Shown piece by piece: positions 1-7,937 of a stretch of DNA of 64,000 nucleotides. Where the stretch lies: positions 1 through 64,000 of the IMG/VR virus record IMGVR_UViG_3300043446_001144. The stretch is one strand, 5' to 3'. How positions within the stretch are numbered: position 1 is the stretch's first letter; each line of letters starts with the position of its first letter. A program made the position numbers and the translations under genes. The DNA is from a virus. The notes below the pieces were generated by a model. The model was given only the letters and a program-made list of their open reading frames with translations, was not told the origin of the DNA and made no database searches.

Positions 1-95
1 GAATTTCCACCAGCATCTCGATACCCGAATGGCGATTTCTTTTCCTTATACTGAGCAACAAAGTCATCTGCCAATTTGAATGAAAAGTAATTCAT
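1..95 (-). CDS. Partial N-terminus, probable class II (B12-dependent) ribonucleotide reductase
   Basis: An open frame starts with ATG at 95 and runs off the left edge; 31 complete codons are visible. The peptide opens MNYFSFKLADDFVAQYKEKK and continues SPFGYRDAGGN. This resembles the N-terminus of adenosylcobalamin-dependent ribonucleotide reductases (NrdJ/RTPR type), where a SFKL..EF..Y segment precedes the GxGE(L/F)xxxRTYSR region. If so, it would reduce ribonucleotides to deoxyribonucleotides for phage replication. A GGGG stretch lies just upstream of the ATG as a weak ribosome binding site. The fragment is short, so the family call is inference from a remembered pattern; that a gene starts here is firmer. 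Confidence 0.5.
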   Translation of the reverse strand, partial: MNYFSFKLADDFVAQYKEKKSPFGYRDAGGN

Positions 96-252
96 AAGAC
101 CCCACTATTTCTCTAGTTGATTAAATACCCCTCAGAGGGATGCATATTCTGAATGGCAAAACCCTATCACGCACTTGTTAACTTAATTTAGTTCCAAGAA
201 CAAAACCACAGGGTAAACCGTGTTTCATGCCCTGATAATTGCTGTTATCAGA
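96..252. promoter_or_regulatory. Largest non-coding gap, with small inverted repeats; possible regulatory region
   Basis: These 157 bases separate two minus-strand genes and are the longest stretch without a gene. Three dyads are visible: CTGATAA/TTATCAG (232-238 and 245-251, 6-base loop) directly after the upstream stop codon, GTTC-CAA-GAAC (191-201), and an imperfect dyad around GGGTAAACC near 210-222. CCCCTCAGAGGG near 139-150 could form a small hairpin. None is followed by a T run on the minus strand, so a classic terminator is not evident. No convincing -35/-10 pair was found. An operator or leader for the downstream reductase gene is possible but unproven. Confidence 0.3.
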
Positions 253-1755
253 TTACTCTTCAATTGATTCAGAGATAATCTTTGTAACTGTGTCTTCTTT
301 AAGGGTCTCTGGTAACTCACGAAGTGCCTGTGCCCTATCTCCAAATATGGCTGAAAGAACTCCACCAGCACTCTGTCTTTGGGCAGTTATTTGAATGAAC
401 TCCTTGTTGGATTCCATTTCCTTGACTTGATTTACTAACTTAAACAGGCGGTCAATCTCCTGTGAAACGTTCGGGTCTGCGTATCCGCCGTTCATTTCTT
501 CGGCAAAACGCATGAACGCTACACGTTGTCCTTGCATCTCAATTATGGCTGTGAGCAGGGCTTTTAGTTGTTCCTTGGTCTTTACTTCTACTGGAAGATT
601 GAAGGCACAAGAGTTATCAGGCTTGAAAGCAGGGCAATTAGCAGCGACAAAGCAAGTGTTGCACTGACGAATTGAACCACTCTGCGTTTGAATGACGGGT
701 ACATCTTTGAGTACGTCTCTCCCATTCTCATCGGTTTCTACTACAGTCTTTACATTAAACCCAAATACAGGCAGATTTTGCATCTCTTCAGGGGCTCGTG
801 GAACCACTCCACTTCGCTCCACTTTCCGCCCTTCCACACCACTGTTATCAGAAAGGTACTCCCCTAATTCCATCAAACCCGACATAAGGGGTGTATCGTT
901 GTTATCAGATACTTCTTCTTTTTTACCGCCCTCAATGATGTGTAAATCGGGTCTCTTCTTATCCATTGACTTCTCCAACTGTAGATACGACCACACGGCA
1001 ACCCTAGTGGCTTCAAGGGTACTATCGTTTATAAACTCTGAATAGTCTAGCCCTGCACCTTCCACAATAGCCTTGTAGCGAGGTCTGGCTTGGTCTTTCA
1101 TCTTCTTGGGATATCTAACTAACTTTGTTCCATCCCAGACGATGGTCTCGCCTCTTCTCATGGGCGATAGCCATGACAATGTGCTGGCTGTGGCAAATGG
1201 TATCTGTCTCAAGTTGTCTGGCTTGGCACATCCGATAGCGTGATACTTGGTACCGAACTGTCTTTCATACGCCCTGGTTATACCGGCTAAGTTAGTTACT
1301 GACTCAATCTCATCGTTAGGTATTGCAATGTTTTTAAATTGTTGCGAAAGTTGTTTTAGATTAAGTAACCCATACTCTTGATGCCAGATTACCCATAGTT
1401 TGGGGTCATTACTGAAAAAGGGACGCTGTTGCTCTACCCATTCTTGGCCCAAAACTTGTGAATCAAATTCTTGAAAGGCTGCGGCTCTATCAGCATTATT
1501 GACCAAAAACTCTTGGTAATCGGCGGCAAGGTCTAGTAACTCTTGTTTGGACAGACCGGATTTGTCTGCTTGATATGCGCCAGACTCAATGTAAACTTTT
1601 GCAGAGTCGTCAAAATGTTCAGATATAAGCCATATCTTTGTTTTGGGCAGTCCTCGTTTGCGTAATCCCCAGTAATTAAGGCCCATGGCAGTAATTGAGA
1701 GGTCTTCAAGCAGAGTTCTGTTACTGCCTACTTCTGTTCCAGAAAATATGAGCAT
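253..1755 (-). CDS. TGT/DpdA-like TIM-barrel protein with a C-terminal cysteine/helical domain
   Basis: A 500-residue protein. The start is the ATG at 1755, which shares a base with the TGA of the preceding gene (TGATG). The N-terminal half resembles phage relatives of tRNA-guanine transglycosylase and DpdA, which swap guanine for 7-deazaguanines in tRNA or DNA. Matching features are ESGAYQ near residue 58 (family: DSGAFS/DSGGFQ), an LWVIWHQEYG strand, then YHAIGCAKPDNLRQIPF and a TLSW segment near 190-200 where the family has a VDSTSW-like catalytic aspartate. Here the first D is E and the second acid is not obvious, so activity may differ. A second part (about 365-500) holds CNTC..C...C and a long helical region. 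It may be a modification enzyme or an inactive binder. No other 7-deazaguanine genes are in the window. Confidence 0.4.
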   Translation of the reverse strand: MLIFSGTEVGSNRTLLEDLSITAMGLNYWGLRKRGLPKTKIWLISEHFDDSAKVYIESGAYQADKSGLSKQELLDLAADYQEFLVNNADRAAAFQEFDSQVLGQEWVEQQRPFFSNDPKLWVIWHQEYGLLNLKQLSQQFKNIAIPNDEIESVTNLAGITRAYERQFGTKYHAIGCAKPDNLRQIPFATASTLSWLSPMRRGETIVWDGTKLVRYPKKMKDQARPRYKAIVEGAGLDYSEFINDSTLEATRVAVWSYLQLEKSMDKKRPDLHIIEGGKKEEVSDNNDTPLMSGLMELGEYLSDNSGVEGRKVERSGVVPRAPEEMQNLPVFGFNVKTVVETDENGRDVLKDVPVIQTQSGSIRQCNTCFVAANCPAFKPDNSCAFNLPVEVKTKEQLKALLTAIIEMQGQRVAFMRFAEEMNGGYADPNVSQEIDRLFKLVNQVKEMESNKEFIQITAQRQSAGGVLSAIFGDRAQALRELPETLKEDTVTKIISESIEE

Positions 1756-2240
1756 CAATCATCCCAAAGTGTTGCGTCTTTAGGCTGTGCTGCATATTTT
1801 GATTTAGCAATGTTAACTTTTGTAATAGAGTCTTCAATATCTGACCATTTGCGAACCTTGCTTGGCGCATCAGGACGATGCTCTATTGGCAAATAACTTG
1901 GGTTACTTACCAGTAACGTAGGGATACCTTGTTCCATTACCCATGCGCACATAGAGGGGTCAGAGTCCACGTAGAGTTCTACAGGCGCTTTTTGACGACT
2001 AAGAGTGAACTGACGCTTCTTTAAGTCATCCCCAGCCAGTTCCACCACGTTATCGAGCAAATCATCAAACCCAATAATTCCATGAGAGTTTAACCAATGT
2101 TTTGCATTGGCAGAATCATCTTTTGTAATAAGGGCTACACGATGAAGGTTGTTTAGTGCGTAATAAACCAGAACTCCTGTGCGATTTGGTTCTCCAGATT
2201 CCGCCCTAAGTACCCCGTCTAATGAAAGAATTATATTCAA
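1755..2240 (-). CDS. HAD-like protein lacking the usual nucleophile
   Basis: A 161-residue protein with a HAD-superfamily outline. Motif I at the N-terminus reads IILSLDGVL, motif II is ALITKDD near residue 37-43, and LYVDSDPSM near residue 89-97 looks like the acidic motif IV region. Canonical motif I is DxDG(T/V). Here the first aspartate, the phosphoryl-accepting nucleophile, is a serine while the second is kept. Phosphatase chemistry is therefore doubtful; a structural or regulatory role, or altered chemistry, is possible. The gene sits 1 base from the nucleotidyltransferase-like gene upstream and overlaps the TGT-like gene downstream, so the three are probably co-translated. Confidence 0.5.
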   Translation of the reverse strand: MNIILSLDGVLRAESGEPNRTGVLVYYALNNLHRVALITKDDSANAKHWLNSHGIIGFDDLLDNVVELAGDDLKKRQFTLSRQKAPVELYVDSDPSMCAWVMEQGIPTLLVSNPSYLPIEHRPDAPSKVRKWSDIEDSITKVNIAKSKYAAQPKDATLWDD

Positions 2241-2241
2241 A

Positions 2242-3171
2242 CTATTCCTTTACTCTGTAAGTTGCCGCTCTACGAATAAGTGTTTGTGTGTCTGGCAGTT
2301 CTACTCCGTAAGTCTCAAGCGCCTGTTCTTCTTCTTGTCCTTTTAGGTAATCATGCATCTGTCGGAGCGCAGGAACAGTGCCATACTTTTTACCAGCCTG
2401 CCATCTATAATTATAAAAATCATCATAACCTTTTCCAAACTCTGTAAAGGCAAGTTTACGAGAGCGATGAATATCGTCAAACAACATTGAACCCTGCTGC
2501 AGAGCACTATGTAGTTTGAACTCAGCATTACGTCGTGCTGCATCATTAGGTGCAGCCTTAACTTCAGTTAATGCCTTTGAGTAACGTGTGACGATATCTA
2601 TAGCCATGGAGCGGTCACGTTGTGCAGCCTTCTCCCATGCAGCATTGCGTGGGGCAGAAGTTCTGCGTGGGAACACAGTCCACTCGTTATACTTCAAATC
2701 ATATGCAGCATAAGGATTAATGCTACGAATATCTGTAGCACCAGGGTTCACATAGAACGTAACCTCAAAGCCATGCCAGTTAGTTGTCTCTGGTTGTAGA
2801 TACTCACGAAAATCTTCATTAAGCATCTTGCTAATTTCTGTGTCAGATAGCCCCACATACTCAGGATGCGCTTTGCGGAATTGAACATAATCAACGCCAA
2901 TGAGAACGTCAAGGTCTCCTGGGTCACGATGTGCTGCCCATTGGAATGAAACTGCAGAGCCTGCAATCCATGCATGAGCCCAAAGGTCTGGGTGTCGGTA
3001 TTGCTCATTCAAGAAACCAAACAGTAATTGCAGAATGCCGTTACGCACCCAACCTTTGAGAACTGTGCCAGTAAATAACTGGGGGTCTAGTTCTTCTTCA
3101 GGTTGAGAGAAGTAGGAGGTAGAGCCGCGTTGAATTTCAACGGGCTGCTCTAGACCAAACTGGCTTTCCAT
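2242..3171 (-). CDS. Nucleotidyltransferase-fold protein
   Basis: A 309-residue protein starting at ATG 3171. Residues about 65-90 carry the polymerase-beta-type nucleotidyltransferase signature: GSAVSFQWA, then DPGDLDVLIGVD, i.e. hG-S followed by a DxD pair on a strand. A third acidic position is likely the E in FEVTFYVN near residue 138. Such enzymes transfer nucleotidyl groups to RNA, proteins or small molecules; the substrate cannot be read here. The C-terminal half is helical and charged. It is the first gene of a tight trio with the HAD-like and TGT-like genes, which suggests joint nucleic-acid or nucleotide modification (inference). Confidence 0.55.
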   Translation of the reverse strand: MESQFGLEQPVEIQRGSTSYFSQPEEELDPQLFTGTVLKGWVRNGILQLLFGFLNEQYRHPDLWAHAWIAGSAVSFQWAAHRDPGDLDVLIGVDYVQFRKAHPEYVGLSDTEISKMLNEDFREYLQPETTNWHGFEVTFYVNPGATDIRSINPYAAYDLKYNEWTVFPRRTSAPRNAAWEKAAQRDRSMAIDIVTRYSKALTEVKAAPNDAARRNAEFKLHSALQQGSMLFDDIHRSRKLAFTEFGKGYDDFYNYRWQAGKKYGTVPALRQMHDYLKGQEEEQALETYGVELPDTQTLIRRAATYRVKE

Positions 3172-3190
3172 ATACCTAGTCTATGTCTAT

Positions 3191-3541
3191 TTATGCGTTA
3201 GGTGTCTCTATGCCTCTGTTACTCAAGGCTGAAATTAACTTTTCTCTAAGTTCTTTAGAGGTATCTGCAGGCTTTAAAGACTCAACTACAGACTTTGCAA
3301 CACGTTCTGCCAGCAATTGAGACTCGATGTCATTAACTAAGTCTTTACAGGTTGAATAGACATCAAAAGTATTCGCAAGTCTCTCAATACTATCGGATGG
3401 CTGAAAGATTTGTGTTTGGATAGACCCGTCGTTGTCTACAATTACAGTATAAGCGTATTGAATTGGTTTACGCCTATCTTCTGGTCTACCAAGGTCTTCC
3501 CAAGCCTTTTCTTTTTCATTTGGGTCAATTATTTGGTCCAT
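3191..3541 (-). CDS. Hypothetical protein, 116 aa
   Basis: Not recognised. The N-terminal part (about 28-50) reads as beta strands (IQYAYTVIVDNDGSIQTQIF) and the C-terminal half as helices. Its ATG overlaps the stop of the preceding gene by one base (TAATG at 3541), so it is translated as part of the small-protein block. Confidence 0.6.
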   Translation of the reverse strand: MDQIIDPNEKEKAWEDLGRPEDRRKPIQYAYTVIVDNDGSIQTQIFQPSDSIERLANTFDVYSTCKDLVNDIESQLLAERVAKSVVESLKPADTSKELREKLISALSNRGIETPNA

Positions 3542-4092
3542 TAAATCATCCCCATAAGTTTTTGTTTACGTTCCGCTACCTTTACTGCTACGGGACAAAA
3601 GTCACATAGGTAAGTTTTTACTCCAGGAGCACTTTCGTAACTATCTAAACCTTCTTTACGACGTTCTTTAATAGTGTTGGGTATTAGCATCCTGTCAGAA
3701 TGGTGCCAATCACTACACCCATCTTTTGGTTTGTTATGCGCTTGATAGCATTTCATCGCATCTTCCATGAAAGTAGAACGGGTATCGTAAAAAGTGTCAT
3801 CAATTTCTGCAAGGCCTTTAGAGCCGCCTTGTCTTATTTGACGAATAGCATCTTTACGAGTCTCAGCGTCACGCCATGCATCTACTGGGATATCTACAAA
3901 AAGATTACCTTTGTGAGGTTCTCCAGACTCAAAAGTGTGTCGTTCACAGGCAACAGCAAGAAGGTAATCTTGGTCTGAAGGTCCTTCAAAAGGTGGGAGT
4001 TCTTCAAGGGTGTCACACACCCAACAATGCAAAAGACGAAAAGTTTTCTTTTTATCGACAGGTTTAGACCCGATTAGTGGAACGTTACTCAT
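3541..4092 (-). CDS. Hypothetical cysteine-containing protein, possible zinc binder, 183 aa
   Basis: Family not recognised. The protein has LHCWVCDTLEELPPF near residue 22-36, then ACERH near 49, resembling a CxxC...CxxH zinc site that often reads as a treble-clef or zinc-ribbon start. A second pair, YLCDFCPV, lies near the C-terminus, and CSDWHH lies between. These suggest one or two metal sites. It overlaps the next gene by one base. Confidence 0.6.
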   Translation of the reverse strand: MSNVPLIGSKPVDKKKTFRLLHCWVCDTLEELPPFEGPSDQDYLLAVACERHTFESGEPHKGNLFVDIPVDAWRDAETRKDAIRQIRQGGSKGLAEIDDTFYDTRSTFMEDAMKCYQAHNKPKDGCSDWHHSDRMLIPNTIKERRKEGLDSYESAPGVKTYLCDFCPVAVKVAERKQKLMGMI

Positions 4093-4100
4093 AGTGCTCC

Positions 4101-4286
4101 TTATGCTGCGACAGTTAGTTTGCGATGACCTTGGTCATGCCCCAATCTATCAGTTCTTTTAAGGGAATATCCACAACAGGACTTGCCCTTCTTTTTATTG
4201 ACTTTTGGATTCTTTTTCATAGCCTTACCACTGCGACGATTTGAGTTACGTTCGCCGCCTCCCTTTCCGCCCTTACGTTTAGCCAT
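4101..4286 (-). CDS. Small strongly basic protein, 61 aa
   Basis: A lysine/arginine-rich peptide with a glycine-rich start (MAKRKGGKGGG), repeated KK(N/G) segments and a CC pair at about residue 37-38. Its ATG lies 8 bases inside the end of the preceding gene. Nucleic-acid binding or packing inside the virion is plausible from composition alone; no family is recognised. Confidence 0.6.
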   Translation of the reverse strand: MAKRKGGKGGGERNSNRRSGKAMKKNPKVNKKKGKSCCGYSLKRTDRLGHDQGHRKLTVAA

Positions 4287-4665
4287 TTAGTTTTTCTAAC
4301 GGTATACCTTGATTGACTGATTGTTTTGCTGCACGCTTTGCAGCACGCTCTTCCATCTTAACCTCACGGGCACTCTTAACGCCAATCGCGCCACGCACAA
4401 TGCTCTGGTGCTTGCCAGTAGTTGGACTATGAGAAACGTCTGGATAGAACCATCCACCTTCGTGATGAACAGCAATAGGTGTCTGGTAAGACATAACTGT
4501 ATAAGAAGGATTCTTCAATCCCTTAATTTGTTCAGAAAATTGAGTTCCTGACAACCATCCATGTGATGGAGGAGCGCCCTCGATACCACGCATACTTGAA
4601 CCCTGAAATGGCACACGTCCAGAGATTAATGGTCCTGCACCTCTATTAGAAGTTCTTTTTGCCAT
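4279..4665 (-). CDS. Hypothetical protein, 128 aa
   Basis: Not recognised. The central part contains aromatic and histidine residues (HHEGGWFYPDVSHSP) and the C-terminus is a basic helix (MEERAAKRAAKQ). Its start is 2 bases downstream of the preceding zinc-ribbon gene's stop. It reads like a small structural or DNA-associated protein, but no function can be assigned. Confidence 0.6.
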   Translation of the reverse strand: MAKRTSNRGAGPLISGRVPFQGSSMRGIEGAPPSHGWLSGTQFSEQIKGLKNPSYTVMSYQTPIAVHHEGGWFYPDVSHSPTTGKHQSIVRGAIGVKSAREVKMEERAAKRAAKQSVNQGIPLEKLNG

Positions 4666-4667
4666 GA

Positions 4668-4820
4668 TTAAAACCCTAACTCAACAGCGCAAGACTGACA
4701 AACTCTGCCTTGTCCTGCGTAATCCATTGCTCCTTTTTTTCCACAATTATCGCACTTCCAGTTAGGATTATCACTAACTTTGCGTTTTGGGTCATTAGCA
4801 CGGTCTGGAACGTTTGCCAT
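4668..4820 (-). CDS. Small zinc-ribbon protein, 50 aa
   Basis: A short gene, ATG at 4820 to TAA at 4668, filling an otherwise empty interval between two genes. The peptide begins MANVPDRANDPKRK and carries WKCDNCGKKGAM, then RVCQSCAVELGF, i.e. CxxC-x15-CxxC, a compact zinc ribbon. Likely a nucleic-acid- or protein-binding module. Spacing to the neighbouring genes is 2 bases on each side. Confidence 0.65.
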   Translation of the reverse strand: MANVPDRANDPKRKVSDNPNWKCDNCGKKGAMDYAGQGRVCQSCAVELGF

Positions 4821-4822
4821 GA

Positions 4823-5026
4823 TTACTTACCTGGATTTACCTTATTTGGATATTCAGTAGTAATAAATCCATATCCATAGAATGGGTGTAGAGACTGACG
4901 ATTAGCCTCAGTTGCTGAGGTGTTCATCGCATTCTCTTCTGTATCTGGGCGAACTTTACGGTACTTGCCGTCTGTCGCTCCATCATTGAGAGACTTGTTC
5001 ATCGAACGAGATGAGTTGACTGCCAT
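4823..5026 (-). CDS. Hypothetical protein, 67 aa
   Basis: Not recognised. Polar, serine/asparagine-rich N-terminus and an aromatic C-terminus (FYGYGFITTEYPNK). It directly abuts the genes on both sides, as expected for a co-transcribed phage gene. Confidence 0.55.
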   Translation of the reverse strand: MAVNSSRSMNKSLNDGATDGKYRKVRPDTEENAMNTSATEANRQSLHPFYGYGFITTEYPNKVNPGK

Positions 5027-5320
5027 TTACTTGCCTTTCTTTAATTCTGCATCGATAGCAGCGCGGTTTTCTTTCACTGTTTTTGCATTACTGGAACCTG
5101 TGCCCATCATCATTCCACCAATTTTTTTGCTTAACTTAGATGGAGACTTTTTAGTGGCCTTAATTGAATTGGCGCGTCCAACAGCAAGTACGTTTGCTCG
5201 TGCTGTGTAATCTTTCATTGTGCGTTTTTTATTAGCACCAGGAAGGTTCAATCCATATGTATGCACTGCGGTATCTGGGTTAGGTAGTCCACGGGTTTTA
5301 CGACGGTCGTTGAATAGCAT
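5027..5320 (-). CDS. Basic hypothetical protein, 97 aa
   Basis: A lysine-rich protein with a central K(A)TKKSPSKLSKK stretch followed by a glycine/methionine segment (IGGMMMGTG) and a basic helical end. It starts on the last base of the preceding gene's stop (TAATG at 5320). Family not recognised; DNA binding is possible from composition. Confidence 0.6.
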   Translation of the reverse strand: MLFNDRRKTRGLPNPDTAVHTYGLNLPGANKKRTMKDYTARANVLAVGRANSIKATKKSPSKLSKKIGGMMMGTGSSNAKTVKENRAAIDAELKKGK

Positions 5321-5523
5321 TAGGCCATCTTCTCCTTTGCTCTTTGAGCACGTCTTTGAGTCACACAGTTAAGGCAATGACCCTGATTTGCTAGAAATTC
5401 TACAGGGTTCATAACGACCCCACAGGTCGGACACGCAGAAGAACCGTTATAAAGGGTGGCATTGTCGGCTATCTTTTTAGCCTGAAGTTCCATGATTAAT
5501 GCGCCATCGCCGTCGTCAGCCAC
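5320..5523 (-). CDS. Small zinc-finger protein, 67 aa
   Basis: Residues about 31-54 contain ACPTCGVVMNP and GHCLNCVTQRR, a CxxC...CxxC zinc ribbon followed by a basic tail (RRAQRAKEK). This is the layout of small phage zinc-ribbon proteins that bind nucleic acid or partner proteins. It overlaps both neighbours by one base. Confidence 0.6.
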   Translation of the reverse strand: MADDGDGALIMELQAKKIADNATLYNGSSACPTCGVVMNPVEFLANQGHCLNCVTQRRAQRAKEKMA

Positions 5524-5882
5524 TATTCACTTCCTAACGTGTTTCTAGATGCACCAGTGTATCCCGAAGGGCTTCCTGAGTACCATGAAATACGTGGCTC
5601 TACATAGTTTCTATCTACTGTAACAACATCGTCAATGCCAGTAGCACGACGGTCATACCCATAACGGTCTGGGAATAGCCTAATCTGTGGCAAAGGAGGT
5701 CTAACCATCTGCGATATTTCAGCAGCAGGTATGGTTGCAACCATAAGAGCCTGTGAGGTTAGTCGTTCCATATTGCTTGACCATGGTCCGTTGTATTGCC
5801 AACGCTTTGCTACTTGGTCAGGCTGTACAGGTGCTCGCCATGGTTTTGTGTAATCGTATACTCCGTCATATTTTTGTGTCAT
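5523..5882 (-). CDS. Hypothetical protein, 119 aa
   Basis: Not recognised. Rich in Tyr, Trp, Pro and Arg, with an N-terminal YDGVYDYTKPWRAPVQP and an RYGYDRRATG segment. Overlaps the preceding gene by 4 bases (ATGA). The composition resembles small structural proteins, without further evidence. Confidence 0.55.
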   Translation of the reverse strand: MTQKYDGVYDYTKPWRAPVQPDQVAKRWQYNGPWSSNMERLTSQALMVATIPAAEISQMVRPPLPQIRLFPDRYGYDRRATGIDDVVTVDRNYVEPRISWYSGSPSGYTGASRNTLGSE

Positions 5883-6538
5883 AGCGCACCTCTATGTGCT
5901 ACCCAGGAAATTGCTTGTGTCTTATTTGGAACTGGTTCTCCCAATTCTTGTGATGCATGCTTATAAGCCTGAACGAAATGTTGATAACGACCAAGTGCTG
6001 AAAGACCTATGTCAGGCGACATCTTTCCTCCACCACCACGTGGTGTGGTCTTTCTTCCTGTGCCTACAAATGGATGACCCATCGCAATGTCGTATGCGTG
6101 GCGGTCAACTGTTACGTGTTCTGGATTGCTGGGGTCATGAATGTTTTCAAAAAAACTACGAACCTTATGCCCACCCAATACTTCGTGTGGGTCTTCTCCA
6201 GCCATAATGCGATGTGCTTTTTCAACATTCTGTGGAATGAGAGCGTTAGAAACGTATCCAGTCTTTTTCATTTCATGTGCTTGTTGAACGTTTCTATCCC
6301 AGTCTGTAAGAGGAGATAGTGCTGCAATAATTCCAGCGCCTTTTCTCACATCTCCACTACCAACTTTTTTGGCTTCTTCATGGGCTTTTTCATACCATTT
6401 AGAGCCGCCTTCTTTTAATTCTTTAGTTGCCTCATCGTGTTTTTTTAAAATATTTTGAACATGAGTATGAAACTGTGCTTGAGCAAGGTTCTTATCAAAA
6501 CGACCATGTTCGTTAACTCCAAAAAATTTTGTTGTCAT
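5879..6538 (-). CDS. Conserved phage protein of the ALSP...VTVDRHA type, 219 aa
   Basis: Start taken at ATG 6538, which overlaps the preceding stop (TAATG); a GTG 9 bases upstream is an alternative. The protein has a helical N-terminus with WYEKAHEEAKKV, then GAGIIAALSPLTDWDRN, PHEVLGGHKVRSFFENI and VTVDRHAYDIAMG. This order (early helix, IAALSP, G.K...F..NI, VTVDRHA) recurs in a family found in many actinobacteriophages whose function I do not know. The conserved D/R/H residues suggest an enzyme or nucleic-acid binder. Confidence 0.6.
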   Translation of the reverse strand: MTTKFFGVNEHGRFDKNLAQAQFHTHVQNILKKHDEATKELKEGGSKWYEKAHEEAKKVGSGDVRKGAGIIAALSPLTDWDRNVQQAHEMKKTGYVSNALIPQNVEKAHRIMAGEDPHEVLGGHKVRSFFENIHDPSNPEHVTVDRHAYDIAMGHPFVGTGRKTTPRGGGGKMSPDIGLSALGRYQHFVQAYKHASQELGEPVPNKTQAISWVAHRGAL

Positions 6539-7071
6539 TATCGCCACGCAGGTTTCAAATAAGCCAACATATTCTGACGACGAGTATCAATCTCACCTGG
6601 AGCATCTGATACAAGGTTCGACTTGCCATCATTTACAAGATGCGGTGCAGGAGTTAGTTGTGTCTGTGGAGCAAAACGTGCTGCACGATACACTGTTGCA
6701 CCACGGCTGGCATCTGGCACTGCACGCATTTGACGTTGAATGCCCATGTCAGGATTAAACTCTTGAGGCCAGAAGTACATCGATGGCTCAATGCGTTCAC
6801 CCTTGTGAACACCGCGTTGATAAGACTTTTGATTAACGCGAGATTTAATGCTGTCAAGAAGTCTGTCATCACGACGAGAACGAATCGTTCCTAGATAACC
6901 GTCTGGATACTCTGCAGATGGAACACGGCCCACACCGATACGCAGAGCGTCCATGGTGTCATGTGCAACAGGAGTACCTGCACCACCTTGGTTGTTGTAA
7001 CCCGCAAATCCTCCGCCACCTAATGATTGCCAGTTCTGACTAGCAGAGAAGTTATTAGCACCTGTTGGCAT
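6538..7071 (-). CDS. Hypothetical protein, 177 aa
   Basis: Not recognised. The N-terminus is low-complexity and glycine/asparagine-rich (GGGGFAGYNNQGGAG), followed by an arginine-rich central part (RSRRDDRLLDSIKSR) and a C-terminus with RYRAARFAPQTQ-like composition. Start and stop overlap both neighbours (TAATG). It may be a virion-associated protein, by position among similar small basic proteins. Confidence 0.55.
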   Translation of the reverse strand: MPTGANNFSASQNWQSLGGGGFAGYNNQGGAGTPVAHDTMDALRIGVGRVPSAEYPDGYLGTIRSRRDDRLLDSIKSRVNQKSYQRGVHKGERIEPSMYFWPQEFNPDMGIQRQMRAVPDASRGATVYRAARFAPQTQLTPAPHLVNDGKSNLVSDAPGEIDTRRQNMLAYLKPAWR

Positions 7072-7691
7072 TAACTTCTCCTGGCTTTGATTGCTGCTAC
7101 ATCCTTATCCATCTCTGCAAGGGCTGCTTCACGCTTCTTTTTGCTCATTTTGCTGCGTGATTTCCATTCTTCTTCTTTTTTGCCATAAGACTCAGCAACC
7201 ATTTTTGCACGTGGATTATCTGTTCTAAAACCACGTTCATCTTCAAATCTGGTAGGCAAAGTCTTACCTGCTCCTGCTGCATAAACTCCAAGTTGGTTTT
7301 GTTTCATACCTCTGCGTAGTCCTTCGGACAATGAAGAAACACGGTCAGAAATATCTAAATAAGTTTTACCACTCTCAGTATCCGTCCAAACTCCTTGATG
7401 AATATTTGACTTTTCTTTTGCGGTTGGCATGCGAGCAGTACCGTGTTCTGTTGGGAATACTTTTGTAGCAACATCTTTGGTTTCATGAAAGTGTGCTGCT
7501 GCTTCTTCAACATCAAATGGCTTGGAAGAAACACTCTCTACTCCGCCACCTGCCTCAACAGGGATGCGAGGGTCACGAGAAACGTAATAACCGCCACGCT
7601 TGCCTTTCTTACCTGTTGCGTACTCACGAGATGCGCCATAACTTTGCGCAAATTGTGCATGACTAAGGACAGGTCGGTTATCTTCAGACAC
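7071..7691 (-). CDS. Hypothetical protein, 206 aa, helical basic C-terminus
   Basis: The frame is open further upstream, but that part lies in another gene read in a different frame. The GTG at 7691 (VSEDNRPVLSHAQ) is the preferred start and overlaps the end of that gene by 8 bases. The C-terminal part (about 160-206) is highly charged and likely coiled (KKEEEWKSRSKMSKKKREAA). The middle contains histidine/glutamate motifs (AAAHFHETKDV). No family recognised. Confidence 0.55.
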   Translation of the reverse strand: MSEDNRPVLSHAQFAQSYGASREYATGKKGKRGGYYVSRDPRIPVEAGGGVESVSSKPFDVEEAAAHFHETKDVATKVFPTEHGTARMPTAKEKSNIHQGVWTDTESGKTYLDISDRVSSLSEGLRRGMKQNQLGVYAAGAGKTLPTRFEDERGFRTDNPRAKMVAESYGKKEEEWKSRSKMSKKKREAALAEMDKDVAAIKARRS

Positions 7692-7926
7692 TCTTACCCA
7701 TTCCCTTATCAGATTGTGGAATGGTTGGACTATTGTCATCGTCCCATTTAAATGTAGAACCAGAACTTCTTTTTGAATATGGGAGAGGACGTCCTTTACC
7801 CATTTCACGAGTTCTCCATGCAGTTGATTGAGCGTAAGTCCCTGCAGTAGATGACCCCAAAGATACAGGAGTATCAAAGGACTGCGAAGAATCTACGTTA
7901 CCAAACTGTGAGGCTGAATTTGGCAC
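7684..7926 (-). CDS. Hypothetical protein, 80 aa
   Basis: Serine/glycine/threonine-rich peptide (SQSFDTPVSLGSSTAGT) ending in a short basic tail. It lies 11 bases downstream of the preceding gene and overlaps the following GTG start, supporting translation in this frame rather than the longer overlapping open frame. Function unknown. Confidence 0.5.
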   Translation of the reverse strand: MPNSASQFGNVDSSQSFDTPVSLGSSTAGTYAQSTAWRTREMGKGRPLPYSKRSSGSTFKWDDDNSPTIPQSDKGMGKSV

Positions 7927-7937
7927 AGTTGTTTCCT

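Noticed and set aside
232-251. Rho-independent terminator after the TGT-like gene
   Set aside because: The 7-bp stem is A+T-rich and no T run follows, so it is listed only as a dyad in the gap.
96-252. tRNA gene in the largest gap
   Set aside because: No cloverleaf with a T-loop GTTCRANNC sequence and matching acceptor stem could be found.
7691-7877. N-terminal extension of the gene at 7071-7691
   Set aside because: This part overlaps a better-placed 80-residue gene; the GTG at 7691 fits the coupling of neighbouring genes.
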